From Candidatus Thalassarchaeum sp. (GTDB lineage: Archaea; Thermoplasmatota; Poseidoniia; Poseidoniales; Thalassarchaeaceae), in contig JAKUOA010000006.1 of NCBI GenBank assembly GCA_022451235.1, positions 1 through 44,412 on the forward strand: a DNA stretch of 44,412 nucleotides. The letters run 5' to 3'. A program made the position numbers and the translations under genes. Below the pieces are notes generated by a model, which had not been told where the DNA came from, made no database searches, and was given only the letters and a program-made list of their open reading frames with translations. Shown here piece after piece: positions 15,474 to 23,793 of the stretch (the stretch's first letter is position 1; each line of letters starts with the position of its first letter).

Positions 15474-16853
15474 TTGGTTCGATTTTCAGATTTAGGAATC
15501 GAGCCAGGCTTGATCGAAGTTTTGGCTCAGCAAGGCATAGAGGAGCCTTTCGAAGTTCAGACTGAAGCAATTCCAGATGCCATGCTTGGCAAAGACATCT
15601 GTTGCAGAGCCCCAACTGGTTCAGGCAAGACCCTCGCTTTCGGCCTTCCATTGATTTCTAACACCCCTGAGGCTGAGTCAAAGCGGCCAACATCTCTGAT
15701 ACTCACTCCAACTAGAGAATTAGCTGAACAGATTCGTCAAGTTCTGCAACCATTAGCTCGTACAGTTGGCCTTGACGTACTTTCAGTCTATGGAGGAACT
15801 CCCTACAAAGGACAACTTAGGAAACTGAATCAAGGATCAGACATTCTAGTTGCATGTCCTGGTCGCCTAATCGATCTCTTGGATAGGAAAGCACTGCGCC
15901 TGGATGACGTTGGGATTGTTGTTCTGGATGAAGCAGACAGAATGGCCGACATGGGATTCATGGAACCGGTTTGCTCGATTATGGATAAGTGCAGACCAGA
16001 ACGGCAAACCATTCTATTCAGTGCAACTCTAGATGATGATGTGAAGAAAATTGTCGAAAACTACCAGACCGATCCAGTAGAGATTGGAATCGGTCCCAAA
16101 GAGATTAGCATGGACAGTATGAGTCATTTCTTTTGGAATGTAAAATCCAATCGTAAGGCAAAGCTTTGTGCAAAGGTTACAGACAAATGTGGTCGAAGCA
16201 TAATTTTCTGCAGAACCAGAGCAGGAGTAAATCGACTAGGAGACCAGATGAAAGAAATCGGTTCTTCCTTTACTACTCTTCACGGAGGTATGAATCAGAA
16301 ACAAAGAGACAAGGCGATGAAGAAGTTCAGTTCTGGGCGTTCTCGTATTTTGATTGCTACAGATGTAGCATCACGAGGTATCGATGTTACCGATGTTAGT
16401 TGTGTCATACATTTTGATCCACCAGACGACGGTAAGGTGTACAAGCACCGAAGCGGTAGAACTGCTAGAGCGGGTTCTACAGGGACCGTAGTTTGCTTAG
16501 TCTTGAAATCTCAAATCAGAAAATACAAGAGGATTCAGCATGAAGTCGGCATCAAATGTAGATTCATCGAACCTAATTTCGATAGACTCGAAGGTAGAGA
16601 ATTCATTGAAGCTCCTCCTCTGAAATACGACGACAATGAAAAGAAACCTAGAGGTAGAAGAAATTCAAGGAACAATAAACGCTCTCGTAGATACAGGAAG
16701 AGCAATGGTTACAAGTCTCAAAAATCAGGTGAAAACGAAAATCAAAATCACAAACGTAAGGGGAAATACAATTATCGTAATAAGAAAAAAGGCAAGAAAA
16801 AGGCCTCTTACAAAGACAAGCGAAATAACAAAGCAAAATTCAACCGGAGTTGA
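15474..16853 (+). CDS. DEAD-box ATP-dependent RNA helicase with basic tail
   Basis: All superfamily 2 motifs are present: F-x-x-P-F-x-V-Q-T Q-motif, APTGSGKT (Lys52), PTRELAEQ, a DEAD box within VVLDEADRMADMGF, SAT, RTRAGVNRL, DVASRGIDV and HRSGRTARAG. After residue about 385 comes a roughly 70-residue tail rich in Lys, Arg, Asn and Tyr, a typical RNA-chaperone extension. It unwinds structured RNA, probably in cold adaptation or ribosome assembly (inference). The start is a TTG at 15474 with GAGG at 15464-15467; an in-frame stop at 15462 rules out an earlier start. Confidence 0.93.
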   Translation: MVRFSDLGIEPGLIEVLAQQGIEEPFEVQTEAIPDAMLGKDICCRAPTGSGKTLAFGLPLISNTPEAESKRPTSLILTPTRELAEQIRQVLQPLARTVGLDVLSVYGGTPYKGQLRKLNQGSDILVACPGRLIDLLDRKALRLDDVGIVVLDEADRMADMGFMEPVCSIMDKCRPERQTILFSATLDDDVKKIVENYQTDPVEIGIGPKEISMDSMSHFFWNVKSNRKAKLCAKVTDKCGRSIIFCRTRAGVNRLGDQMKEIGSSFTTLHGGMNQKQRDKAMKKFSSGRSRILIATDVASRGIDVTDVSCVIHFDPPDDGKVYKHRSGRTARAGSTGTVVCLVLKSQIRKYKRIQHEVGIKCRFIEPNFDRLEGREFIEAPPLKYDDNEKKPRGRRNSRNNKRSRRYRKSNGYKSQKSGENENQNHKRKGKYNYRNKKKGKKKASYKDKRNNKAKFNRS

Positions 16854-16855
16854 AA

Positions 16856-17239
16856 TTAACCTTCAATTTGCTTTGGCCGAAAAGCAATCAATGCAATGCT
16901 TACCAATGCTGCAACCACCAATGGCCCAGTAATGAAAATCTCCTCAGTGGCAGAGAATTCCCAAGTCACTGTTGACCACCCAAGAGCAATAGTCTCGAGA
17001 ACTGAAGCCAGCATTACAACATCATACAGATTTCTCTCTGCAAGCGGATCTCTGGCTGCTAGTAGCGCACCAACTCCGTTAACAGCAACCAAGGCGGCTC
17101 CAAGGTTTCTAAGCCAAGCTATGTTCTCTGTGTTTGCACCTTCTAATTCCGCATACCATTCAGGTATGAGAAAGAAGACCATGCCCATTGCGATGCTTGA
17201 CCAACCACAGACCTTCAAGGTCAGTACAGTCTTGTCCAC
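16856..17239 (-). CDS. Four-helix membrane protein (DUF4345/DoxX-like pattern)
   Basis: The 127-residue protein has four hydrophobic segments separated by short loops, with WLRNLGAALVAVNGVGALLAARDP in the middle. This four-helix pattern is like the DoxX/DUF4345 group of small membrane proteins, but the match is only by overall shape. The start is a GTG at 17239, one base after the stop of the upstream gene, where GTGTGAGGTG supplies a ribosome binding site. It is the last gene of a three-gene membrane-protein operon and ends 2 bases from the convergent helicase gene. Confidence 0.65.
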   Translation of the reverse strand: MDKTVLTLKVCGWSSIAMGMVFFLIPEWYAELEGANTENIAWLRNLGAALVAVNGVGALLAARDPLAERNLYDVVMLASVLETIALGWSTVTWEFSATEEIFITGPLVVAALVSIALIAFRPKQIEG

Positions 17240-17240
17240 C

Positions 17241-17609
17241 TCACACCCATCCGGAAGCCAATAATCCGCTAAGTGCTAAAACACCCCACAGAACTACTGG
17301 TGGACCATTGTCCTTCCAATTCATTGTGATAGGTTCCTTACCCATTGTGTATTCTAATCCTTGAGTAATACAAACCACGAACCAAATCCAAACCGGTCCA
17401 GCCAATACAACTGCTAGTCGGGCCTGTTCTTCACCGTCCATACCTAGAGCGGCGTAAACTAAGGTAACTGAAGTCAGAAGCATCCAACCTCCTACCATTT
17501 TTGCAGTATCATCCGCCCAATTAGTTGCGATGAGGACTCCAGGTCCGGTATGACCAAGCGCGACCAAAATTAGCCAAATTTGTGGGTCTAGAGGATCCAT
17601 ATCACTCAT
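17241..17609 (-). CDS. Small multi-pass membrane protein, unknown function
   Basis: The protein has four predicted membrane helices including QIWLILVALGHTGPGVLIATNW and a VLWGVLALSGLLASG C-terminal helix. Acidic and polar loops (GMDGEEQ, TMGKEPITMNWKDNG) lie between them. No family was recognised. The start chosen, the ATG at 17609, overlaps the stop of the gene ahead by 8 bases and follows an AGGAT element; ATGs at 17612 and 17600 are alternatives. It is the middle gene of the operon. Confidence 0.6.
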   Translation of the reverse strand: MSDMDPLDPQIWLILVALGHTGPGVLIATNWADDTAKMVGGWMLLTSVTLVYAALGMDGEEQARLAVVLAGPVWIWFVVCITQGLEYTMGKEPITMNWKDNGPPVVLWGVLALSGLLASGWV

Positions 17610-18024
17610 CATCCTTGTGTAAATATCCTGAGATTCCAAGCATTACAGTTAGTAGGATTGTAACTAAAGCAGGCGCAAACATATCCATTGGTGGAGCCTC
17701 TGCTCCATATCCACTATCTCCTGTTAAAGCTCCCATTCCTCCCATGATGATAACAATCACTAGAGGGGCCATCATTGACATCTTTGCTAGCCCTTTTCCA
17801 GATACAAATAATCCAGTTCCTATAGCCATTACTCCCAATGGCATGAGATGAAGAGCCCACATTTCTTCATATGCTGCATCGTGAGCTAGGACATTTTCTT
17901 CTCCACCCCAGCCTACTGCAGCCCATTCATCTCCGCTAGTCATTCCCATAAGCGACATAATTACCACCATTGCTCCTACGGCGATCATCAGTTTTTGAGG
18001 GTCTAGTATTTCTTTTGCATTCAT
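17602..18024 (-). CDS. Small multi-pass membrane protein, first gene of the operon, unknown function
   Basis: The 140-residue protein has a hydrophobic helix near residues 12-28, an acidic extracytoplasmic-looking loop (GDEWAAVGWGGEENVLAHDAAYEEMW), then three more helices with MHxMPLG-like and Met-rich stretches. The C-terminus is short and charged (YLHKDDE). No family was recognised. It starts 17 bases after a perfect palindrome and its stop overlaps the next gene, so the three membrane proteins are very probably made together and may form one complex. Confidence 0.6.
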   Translation of the reverse strand: MNAKEILDPQKLMIAVGAMVVIMSLMGMTSGDEWAAVGWGGEENVLAHDAAYEEMWALHLMPLGVMAIGTGLFVSGKGLAKMSMMAPLVIVIIMGGMGALTGDSGYGAEAPPMDMFAPALVTILLTVMLGISGYLHKDDE

Positions 18025-18037
18025 AATTCATCTCTCC

Positions 18038-18080
18038 AGTCCGAGTATACTCGGTTATTATGGACAAGATTGCTCGGACT
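18038..18080 (-). promoter_or_regulatory. Palindromic operator/promoter region of the three-gene membrane operon
   Basis: CCGAGTATACTCGG at 18041-18054 is a perfect 14-bp palindrome with a TATA-like centre. It sits 17-30 bases before the ATG at 18024, the usual TATA distance for a nearly leaderless archaeal message. AGTCCGAG (18038-18045) is also repeated inverted as CTCGGACT at 18073-18080, giving three half-sites. On RNA the same bases could make a hairpin after the Rieske gene that ends at 18093. A transcription-factor site overlapping the TATA box is the favoured reading. Confidence 0.5.
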
Positions 18081-18092
18081 ATGAAGATTCAG

Positions 18093-19154
18093 TTATTCGT
18101 TTGAAGTCAAAATCCGGTGAAAATGATGTACTCCAGTTTCCATTTTCGGTGAATAACGCCCTCTCTCATACGATTTCGATAAAACACCACGTTGCGTAGC
18201 CTCGACGATTTCTTGGTCTTCAATTTCGACCTTATCCAAATCGCCGCCGGCCCCCCTGCCAAGCATTTCGGGATTTCCAACATAGCCATGGTAGACAATA
18301 CGAGTCCTATCGACAGAGAGTGGAATCACCTGATTGACTGACAATCCCCATGGGTAGAAATTGAGCATTAATCCAGGGTAGAACCAGTAGTAGTATGCCG
18401 CTACTTTCTCACCAAATTCGGATGAATTTTCTGGCGGTTCAAAGTGAGGTTCTCCTTCCTTGGCGATACCAATTTGTAATACTCCACCATCGAATAATTC
18501 GGTTCTATATTCGTCCTTATCCAATACATCATGTAGATCTCCGTGAACAAATGGAATGTGGAATCCTTCGAGATAATTGTCAACATACAGAGCCCAATTT
18601 GCTTTGATTTCATACGAGCGATATCGGCTTGGGTCGTGTTGAAATGATTCAACATCAATCCAACCTAATCGAGACTCTAATTCTGTAATTGCCTCCTCGA
18701 GATACAAATCTCCTCCAACTAATTGCAGACCCTTCCAATCGGTTACTGGAAAGTTAGCCAAGTCGTCTGAAGCAGATGGAAAATCTTCGACATCTTGGAA
18801 CTCTGGCATATTCTTGAAGCAACCATCAATACCAAAGGTTCGACCATGATATCGACATTGCAGAGTGTTGCTATTGCAGGGTTCGGTGGCTACTAGCATT
18901 CCTCTATGTGTGCACACATTCGAAAGACATCGAACTCTGTCCGAATTGGTCAGCATTAGTGCTTCACCGAGCATTGTTTCAATATCAGTCAGAGGAATCA
19001 CATTATGCTCAGCAAACTGACTGGAATGAGCTCCGAAATACCAACAATCTTGCATTCCACTTATCAGATTACGGAATGTATCCTCATCGGTGTAGAATCT
19101 TGATGGTAGGGTGTGAGCCTTGGCGATGTCCGCGTGAATCAATGGCTCCGACAC
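18093..19154 (-). CDS. Rieske [2Fe-2S] non-heme iron oxygenase, alpha-subunit type
   Basis: The Rieske cluster motif is complete: C-T-H at 81-83 and C-R-Y-H at 100-103, with 16 residues between the inner ligands. The catalytic domain has the mononuclear-iron motif DNYLEGFHIPFVH (His199 and His204) and a later EDQEIVEATQRG segment expected to give the carboxylate ligand. Size and motifs fit the choline/carnitine monooxygenase and ring-hydroxylating dioxygenase alpha subunits. The start is the GTG at 19154, because AGGAG lies 5 bases before it; the frame is open 14 codons further. No beta subunit, ferredoxin or reductase gene is adjacent, so electrons must come from elsewhere. The substrate is unknown. 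Confidence 0.88.
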   Translation of the reverse strand: MSEPLIHADIAKAHTLPSRFYTDEDTFRNLISGMQDCWYFGAHSSQFAEHNVIPLTDIETMLGEALMLTNSDRVRCLSNVCTHRGMLVATEPCNSNTLQCRYHGRTFGIDGCFKNMPEFQDVEDFPSASDDLANFPVTDWKGLQLVGGDLYLEEAITELESRLGWIDVESFQHDPSRYRSYEIKANWALYVDNYLEGFHIPFVHGDLHDVLDKDEYRTELFDGGVLQIGIAKEGEPHFEPPENSSEFGEKVAAYYYWFYPGLMLNFYPWGLSVNQVIPLSVDRTRIVYHGYVGNPEMLGRGAGGDLDKVEIEDQEIVEATQRGVLSKSYERGRYSPKMETGVHHFHRILTSNE

Positions 19155-19257
19155 AACAACTCCTGTGCTTGGCGTGTGAAAGAATTGTCGCCTCACCTAT
19201 CAGCAAGTGCATTTGGCTGCCGTCGCATTGATGGAGTGAATCACCTCCTGAGGATAC

Positions 19258-20604
19258 ATGGGAGAATGGCCGGAAGCGGGAACGCCGGTCAAAGTGGCCG
19301 TCAAGACTTGGTCTGGAGTGGTAGAACATGAAGGCCTTACTTTGCCTGCTGCAGGTCCTAAACTAATCACTCTAAAATTGGCCAATGGGTATAATGTAAG
19401 CTACCCTGAATCTTACGTCGAATCGGTAGAAATTCTCGATGAGGTTGAGATTTCAGAGGAAGAAGCACCAACTCCTATTGAACAGGATGGAAATCTTCCA
19501 TTGGTGCATCTAATTCACACTGGTGGAACTATTGCCTCGAAGGTTGACTACGCGACGGGTGCTGTTACCGCTAGGTTCGAGCCAGACGAATTATTGCAAT
19601 CGGTTCCCGAACTAAAGTCTGTGGCTCGACTAAGGGTTGTCAAACTCGGTAATATGTTCTCGGATGATATCAGGCCTAGGCATTGGAATCGAATGCTGAA
19701 AGCTACTGAGGAAGCATTTGCCGAAGGCGCTGTTGGAGTGGTAATTACCCATGGTACAGATACCTTGCATCTCAGCGCTGCCGCAATGGGCTACGGCTGG
19801 GCTGGAAATGGTGGAAGGCCGCCAGGGCGAATAGCGCTAACAGGCTCTCAGCGCTCTCCCGATCGTGGCTCTAGTGACGCTGCGGAGAACCTCGTAGCGG
19901 CGGTACATTGGGCCGCTCATGGACCTGAACCGACTGGTTATCGTGATGCGAGTGTTGTAGTCATGCATTCAGAATCTTCCGATGGTCAATGTGCAGTTCT
20001 CCCTGGAATCGCTTGTCGCAAATATCACTCATCTCGAAGAGACGCTTTCAAGGCAATCAATCAGGGTCCTTTGGCCTGGATAAACAACGATGGAACAGGT
20101 CCTAGCATCGAGATGGCAGAGCATGAGCCCGCCGATGCAAGGGTCGAGGCGATATCACCCATGATGTTCAATGAAGATGCCCGAATTGCCCAATTTATCG
20201 CAGACCCTCACTTAGATCCAAATCTGGTTATGTTAGCAATCAAGGATGGATTCGATGCAATCGTTTTGCATGGAACCGGTCTTGGACATTTACCAATATC
20301 AGATCCTCAAGACGATTCCCCTGAGAACACGAAGTTACGTTTGATGCTAGAAGACCATTGTTCAAACGGAGGGGTAGTTGTAGTAGTGGCGCAAACAATT
20401 CACGGCCCTATGAATTTGAATGTCTATGCTAAGGGAAGAGAGCAGCAAGATATGGGTGTCATAGGCCATGGTTCACTTTGTCCACCGAGTTCAGCCTTGG
20501 TCAAGTTGCACCATTTGCTGAGTAGAGGTGGCGGTCAGGAGACAGTTGCAAGTAATTGGACTGAAGATTTGTGTGGAGAGAATCCTCACGATTCCATGGA
20601 CTGA
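19258..20604 (+). CDS. gatD: Glutamyl-tRNA(Gln) amidotransferase subunit D
   Basis: GatD is the archaeal L-asparaginase-like subunit that frees ammonia from glutamine for GatE to amidate Glu-tRNA(Gln). The 448-residue chain starts with the small beta-barrel domain typical of GatD (AGTPVKVAVKTWSGVVEHEG and GYNVSYPESYV) and then the asparaginase fold with the catalytic TGGTIAS at 88-94, VVITHGTDTLH, and GSQRSPDRGSSDA. Full length for the family. GAGG at 19249-19252 precedes the ATG. The partner gatE is not in the window. It runs directly into the oxidoreductase gene and probably shares its transcript. Confidence 0.94.
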   Translation: MGEWPEAGTPVKVAVKTWSGVVEHEGLTLPAAGPKLITLKLANGYNVSYPESYVESVEILDEVEISEEEAPTPIEQDGNLPLVHLIHTGGTIASKVDYATGAVTARFEPDELLQSVPELKSVARLRVVKLGNMFSDDIRPRHWNRMLKATEEAFAEGAVGVVITHGTDTLHLSAAAMGYGWAGNGGRPPGRIALTGSQRSPDRGSSDAAENLVAAVHWAAHGPEPTGYRDASVVVMHSESSDGQCAVLPGIACRKYHSSRRDAFKAINQGPLAWINNDGTGPSIEMAEHEPADARVEAISPMMFNEDARIAQFIADPHLDPNLVMLAIKDGFDAIVLHGTGLGHLPISDPQDDSPENTKLRLMLEDHCSNGGVVVVVAQTIHGPMNLNVYAKGREQQDMGVIGHGSLCPPSSALVKLHHLLSRGGGQETVASNWTEDLCGENPHDSMD

Positions 20605-20618
20605 AATGGAGGCTTCAC

Positions 20619-21710
20619 ATGGCCGCGCCAATAGATGCCTTCGAATTTCCTCGCACAGGCAAAAAGTTGCGTAATCGTGCGGTAGTAGCGGCGATGACCA
20701 ACAAACAAAGTAACGAGGACGGTTCACTCTCAGATGAGGAAATAAATTGGCTAATTCGTCGTGCCGAAGGCGGCTTTGGAATCGTAACAACAGCCGCGAC
20801 GCACGTCGTTCCAGAGGGCCAAGGCTGGGATGGAGAGATGGGCGTCTGGGGTGACCATCAATTGCCTGGTTTGACCCGTTTAGCGACTGGAATCAATGAA
20901 CACGGAGCAGTTTCCTTAGCTCAGATTTTCCATGGTGGAATGCGCTGTCCTCAGAGACTGACAGGAGTCCAGCCTGTATCTGCGAGTATCAATCCAACAA
21001 GCGATTCAGATAACGGTGAAACAAGGGCATTGAAAGATTCTGAGATTGAGGAATTAATCGAGGCTTTTGCTATGGCGGCAGCTCGTTGCGAAAAAGCCGG
21101 TTTTGATGGGGTTGAGATACATGGTGCTCATGGATATCTTGTCTGCCAATTCCTAGGAATCGAGACCAATCGTAGAGAGGATAGGTGGGGCGGCTCACTA
21201 GAGAATAGAGCCCGCTTCTTGCTTCAAATCATTGAGAGAATTAGGCAGGTTACTGACGATGATTTCCTGCTTGGAGTTCGGATATCTCCAGAGTACGATA
21301 AAATCGGAGTCTTGCTTGAAGACTCTCTAGACTTAGTCGATATGCTGGTAGAATCAGACATAGATTTCCTACACATTTCTTGTTGGGATTGCTTCACCCC
21401 ACCTGCTCATCATGATGATTCTCGAATGTTGACAGAAATCTTCGCTGAGCGTCTTGCGAATCGATTACCAATGATTACCTGTGGAGCTGTTTGGTCGACC
21501 GCTCAAGCGCAGGAAGTTATGGATCAGGGAGCTGATTTGGTCGCCGTCGCTCGTTCAGCAATTGGTCATGCAAATTGGGCAAGTCATCTCGGTGACTCAG
21601 AGTACGACCCACAACGCCCGCCGTTCACTGCTGAGCATCTCTTGGATGAGGGGCTCAGCGAGAAATTTGTTGACTACATGCGGGCTTGGCAAGGTTTTGT
21701 CTCTGATTGA
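20619..21710 (+). CDS. NADH:flavin oxidoreductase, Old Yellow Enzyme family
   Basis: The 363-residue protein is a FMN-binding TIM barrel of the OYE family. Visible motifs are NRAVVAAMTNKQS at the first strand, LAQIFHGGMR, AAARCEKAGFDGVEIHGAHGYL with the substrate-binding His pair, NRREDRWGGSLENRARF, and a C-terminal ADLVAVARSAIGHANW. It should reduce activated C=C bonds or a related enoate or nitro substrate using NAD(P)H; the true substrate is unknown. The start at 20619 has GGAGG at 20608-20612, 15 bases after the gatD stop. Confidence 0.9.
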   Translation: MAAPIDAFEFPRTGKKLRNRAVVAAMTNKQSNEDGSLSDEEINWLIRRAEGGFGIVTTAATHVVPEGQGWDGEMGVWGDHQLPGLTRLATGINEHGAVSLAQIFHGGMRCPQRLTGVQPVSASINPTSDSDNGETRALKDSEIEELIEAFAMAAARCEKAGFDGVEIHGAHGYLVCQFLGIETNRREDRWGGSLENRARFLLQIIERIRQVTDDDFLLGVRISPEYDKIGVLLEDSLDLVDMLVESDIDFLHISCWDCFTPPAHHDDSRMLTEIFAERLANRLPMITCGAVWSTAQAQEVMDQGADLVAVARSAIGHANWASHLGDSEYDPQRPPFTAEHLLDEGLSEKFVDYMRAWQGFVSD

Positions 21711-21768
21711 GAGTAAATTTTCCAATGCCGGCTAAAACTTTAACATCAATTATTCGAAGAATTTACTG

Positions 21769-22203
21769 ATGGTAGTATTAGATACACCACAAATGACTGG
21801 TCGTCCAGCACAAATGATGAGTTTCATGGATGCTGTAAAGAACGTACTATTGAATAATTATGTCAATTTCGATGGTAGAGCATCCCGCTCAGAATATTGG
21901 TGGTGGCTTCTGGCAACAATACCTATGAGTTTTCCATTTTTTATCCTCGATGTAATCGTTTTTGGTTGGGGGATTGAAGATCCAACATGGTTTCAAAACA
22001 TATTCACAGTTGCTATTTTACTCCCTGGATTAGGAGTTGCTATCCGTAGATTACATGATTCAGGAAGGTCAGGATGGTGGCTTCTAATTACTATAATTCC
22101 ATGTGTTGGATTGATTGTTTTGATTGTCTTCATGGCACAAGATGGCGAACCTTATCCAAATGCGTATGGCGAAGTTCCTACGAATATTCTGCCAACTGAC
22201 TGA
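21769..22203 (+). CDS. DUF805 family membrane protein
   Basis: The signature of DUF805 is clear: the FDGRASRSEYWWW motif before the first helix, a second helix pair, the RRLHDSGRSGWW motif between helices, and a final helix followed by a DGEPYPNAYGE tail. Proteins of this family are small integral membrane proteins, 144 residues here, of unknown function. Bacteria carry them widely. There is no operon partner on the same strand within 30 bases; the oxidoreductase ends 58 bases ahead. Confidence 0.85.
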   Translation: MVVLDTPQMTGRPAQMMSFMDAVKNVLLNNYVNFDGRASRSEYWWWLLATIPMSFPFFILDVIVFGWGIEDPTWFQNIFTVAILLPGLGVAIRRLHDSGRSGWWLLITIIPCVGLIVLIVFMAQDGEPYPNAYGEVPTNILPTD

Positions 22204-22242
22204 GCCGCTTCGATGAATAACCGCTAGTGGTTTGGCTTGCTT

Positions 22243-23793
22243 ATGGCGGGCGCATCGCACTCGGATGATCTCGATGCGATGCGCCAAGAAGCCCTCAATG
22301 CAGCCGATAGGATTAGCATGGAAGAAGTGCGAAAATCCGGCCGCCAAACTGCCCGAGAACGCATCGCTATGCTACTTGATGCGGATTCATTTGTCGAGGT
22401 AGATAGTTTCGTTCAACATCGATCGGGCGACTTCAACATGCATCTTCATCGACCATACGGAGATGGAGTTGTAGCAGGTCACGGCAAAATAGACGGAAGG
22501 AGAGTAGTTTGCTTCGCTCAAGATTACGCCGTCTTTGACGGTACAATGGGTGAGATGCACGCTCGTAAGATAGCCAAGGTTGCCGAGTTCGCAGAAAAGT
22601 CGCAACTCCCATTACTTGGAATCTGGGATGGTGACGGTCAGCGAGTGCAAGATGGAGTACCCGCTTTGGGAGCGACTGGAGAATTGCTCGATATCCTCGT
22701 TGCCTGCTCCGGTCGAATCCCTACTTTCTCGATAATTCTTGGAACGGTCGCAGGTGTTAGCGCTCTCGCCGCTGGCCTCTCCGATTTCGTAATTCTCTCC
22801 GATGACCATGGCCAGATGTTCATGCGTTCACCCTACTTCATTCCCGAAATTGCCAGTGGCGAATTAGATCAGAATAGTCTCGGGGGTGCTGACGCTCACG
22901 CCTCACGCTCTGGGGTGGCCTGCATGGTCGCAGAAGACGAGGAAGATGCAATACTAACTGCGATTGAAATTCTTTCATTCTTACCAGATCATACGCTTGC
23001 AGAGGCTATCACTCTGAGCAGTGGCGATCCCGCAGACAGAGCCTGCAAGAATCTGACAGAGATAGTTCCTGCAGACTCGAATATACCCTACGATATTCGT
23101 GAAGTAATCACGGAAGTAGTCGATGAAGGACGCTTCCTAGAACTATTCTCAACCTATGCAGAAAATATTGTAATCGGATTTGCTAGATTAGATGGCCAAT
23201 CGGTCGGAATTGTTGCTAATCAGCCGAAAGTTTTGGCGGGCTGCCTAGATATCGATGCCTCAGTAAAGGCAGCTCGATTCATTCGTACGTGTGATATTTT
23301 CAATATCCCCGTTGTGACCTTTGTTGACGTACCAGGCTTCCTTCCAGGAACTGTTCAGGAATGGGGTGGAATCATTCGTCATGGAGCCAAGTTACTCTAC
23401 GCATACGCTGAAGCAACCGTACCCAAACTAACCGTTGTAACCCGCAAGGCCTACGGGGGTGCTTACCTCGCTATGTCTTGCAAACACCTTCGCTCAGACT
23501 ACAATATTGCATGGCCAATAGGTGAGCTCGCTGTAATGGGGGCAGAGGGTGCAGTGAACATAATTCATAGAGCCGAATTAGCAGAAGCAGAAGACCCAGA
23601 TTCAATCCATTCAGACCTTACTGAAGAATATCGCAGAAAGTTCGGCGACCCCTATGTTGCGGCTCGCAATGGCTGGCTTGATGATGTAGTAGAGCCGGAG
23701 CAAACGCGTCTCAAGTTGATACAGGCTCTCAGGCCATTGAAGAGTAAGCGTGAGTGGGTTCCGCCGAAAAAGCACGGAAATATCCCGCTTTGA
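22243..23793 (+). CDS. Acyl-CoA (propionyl-CoA type) carboxylase, carboxyltransferase beta subunit
   Basis: The 516-residue chain has the two crotonase-like halves of the carboxyltransferase family: TARERIAMLLDADSFVEVD at the start, DGTMGEMHARKIAKVAEFA, GDGQRVQDGV, the SGGxG-equivalent LGTVAGVSALAAGLSDF, and in the second half FVDVPGFLPGTVQEWGGIIRHGAKLLYAYAEATVPKLTV, KAYGGAYLAM and GAVNIIHR. This subunit moves CO2 from biotin to propionyl- or acetyl-CoA; methylmalonyl-CoA decarboxylase alpha is the closest alternative. Biotin carrier and biotin carboxylase genes are not adjacent, unlike in many genomes. Residues usually G-rich in the first oxyanion hole are weakened, which could affect specificity. 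Confidence 0.9.
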   Translation: MAGASHSDDLDAMRQEALNAADRISMEEVRKSGRQTARERIAMLLDADSFVEVDSFVQHRSGDFNMHLHRPYGDGVVAGHGKIDGRRVVCFAQDYAVFDGTMGEMHARKIAKVAEFAEKSQLPLLGIWDGDGQRVQDGVPALGATGELLDILVACSGRIPTFSIILGTVAGVSALAAGLSDFVILSDDHGQMFMRSPYFIPEIASGELDQNSLGGADAHASRSGVACMVAEDEEDAILTAIEILSFLPDHTLAEAITLSSGDPADRACKNLTEIVPADSNIPYDIREVITEVVDEGRFLELFSTYAENIVIGFARLDGQSVGIVANQPKVLAGCLDIDASVKAARFIRTCDIFNIPVVTFVDVPGFLPGTVQEWGGIIRHGAKLLYAYAEATVPKLTVVTRKAYGGAYLAMSCKHLRSDYNIAWPIGELAVMGAEGAVNIIHRAELAEAEDPDSIHSDLTEEYRRKFGDPYVAARNGWLDDVVEPEQTRLKLIQALRPLKSKREWVPPKKHGNIPL

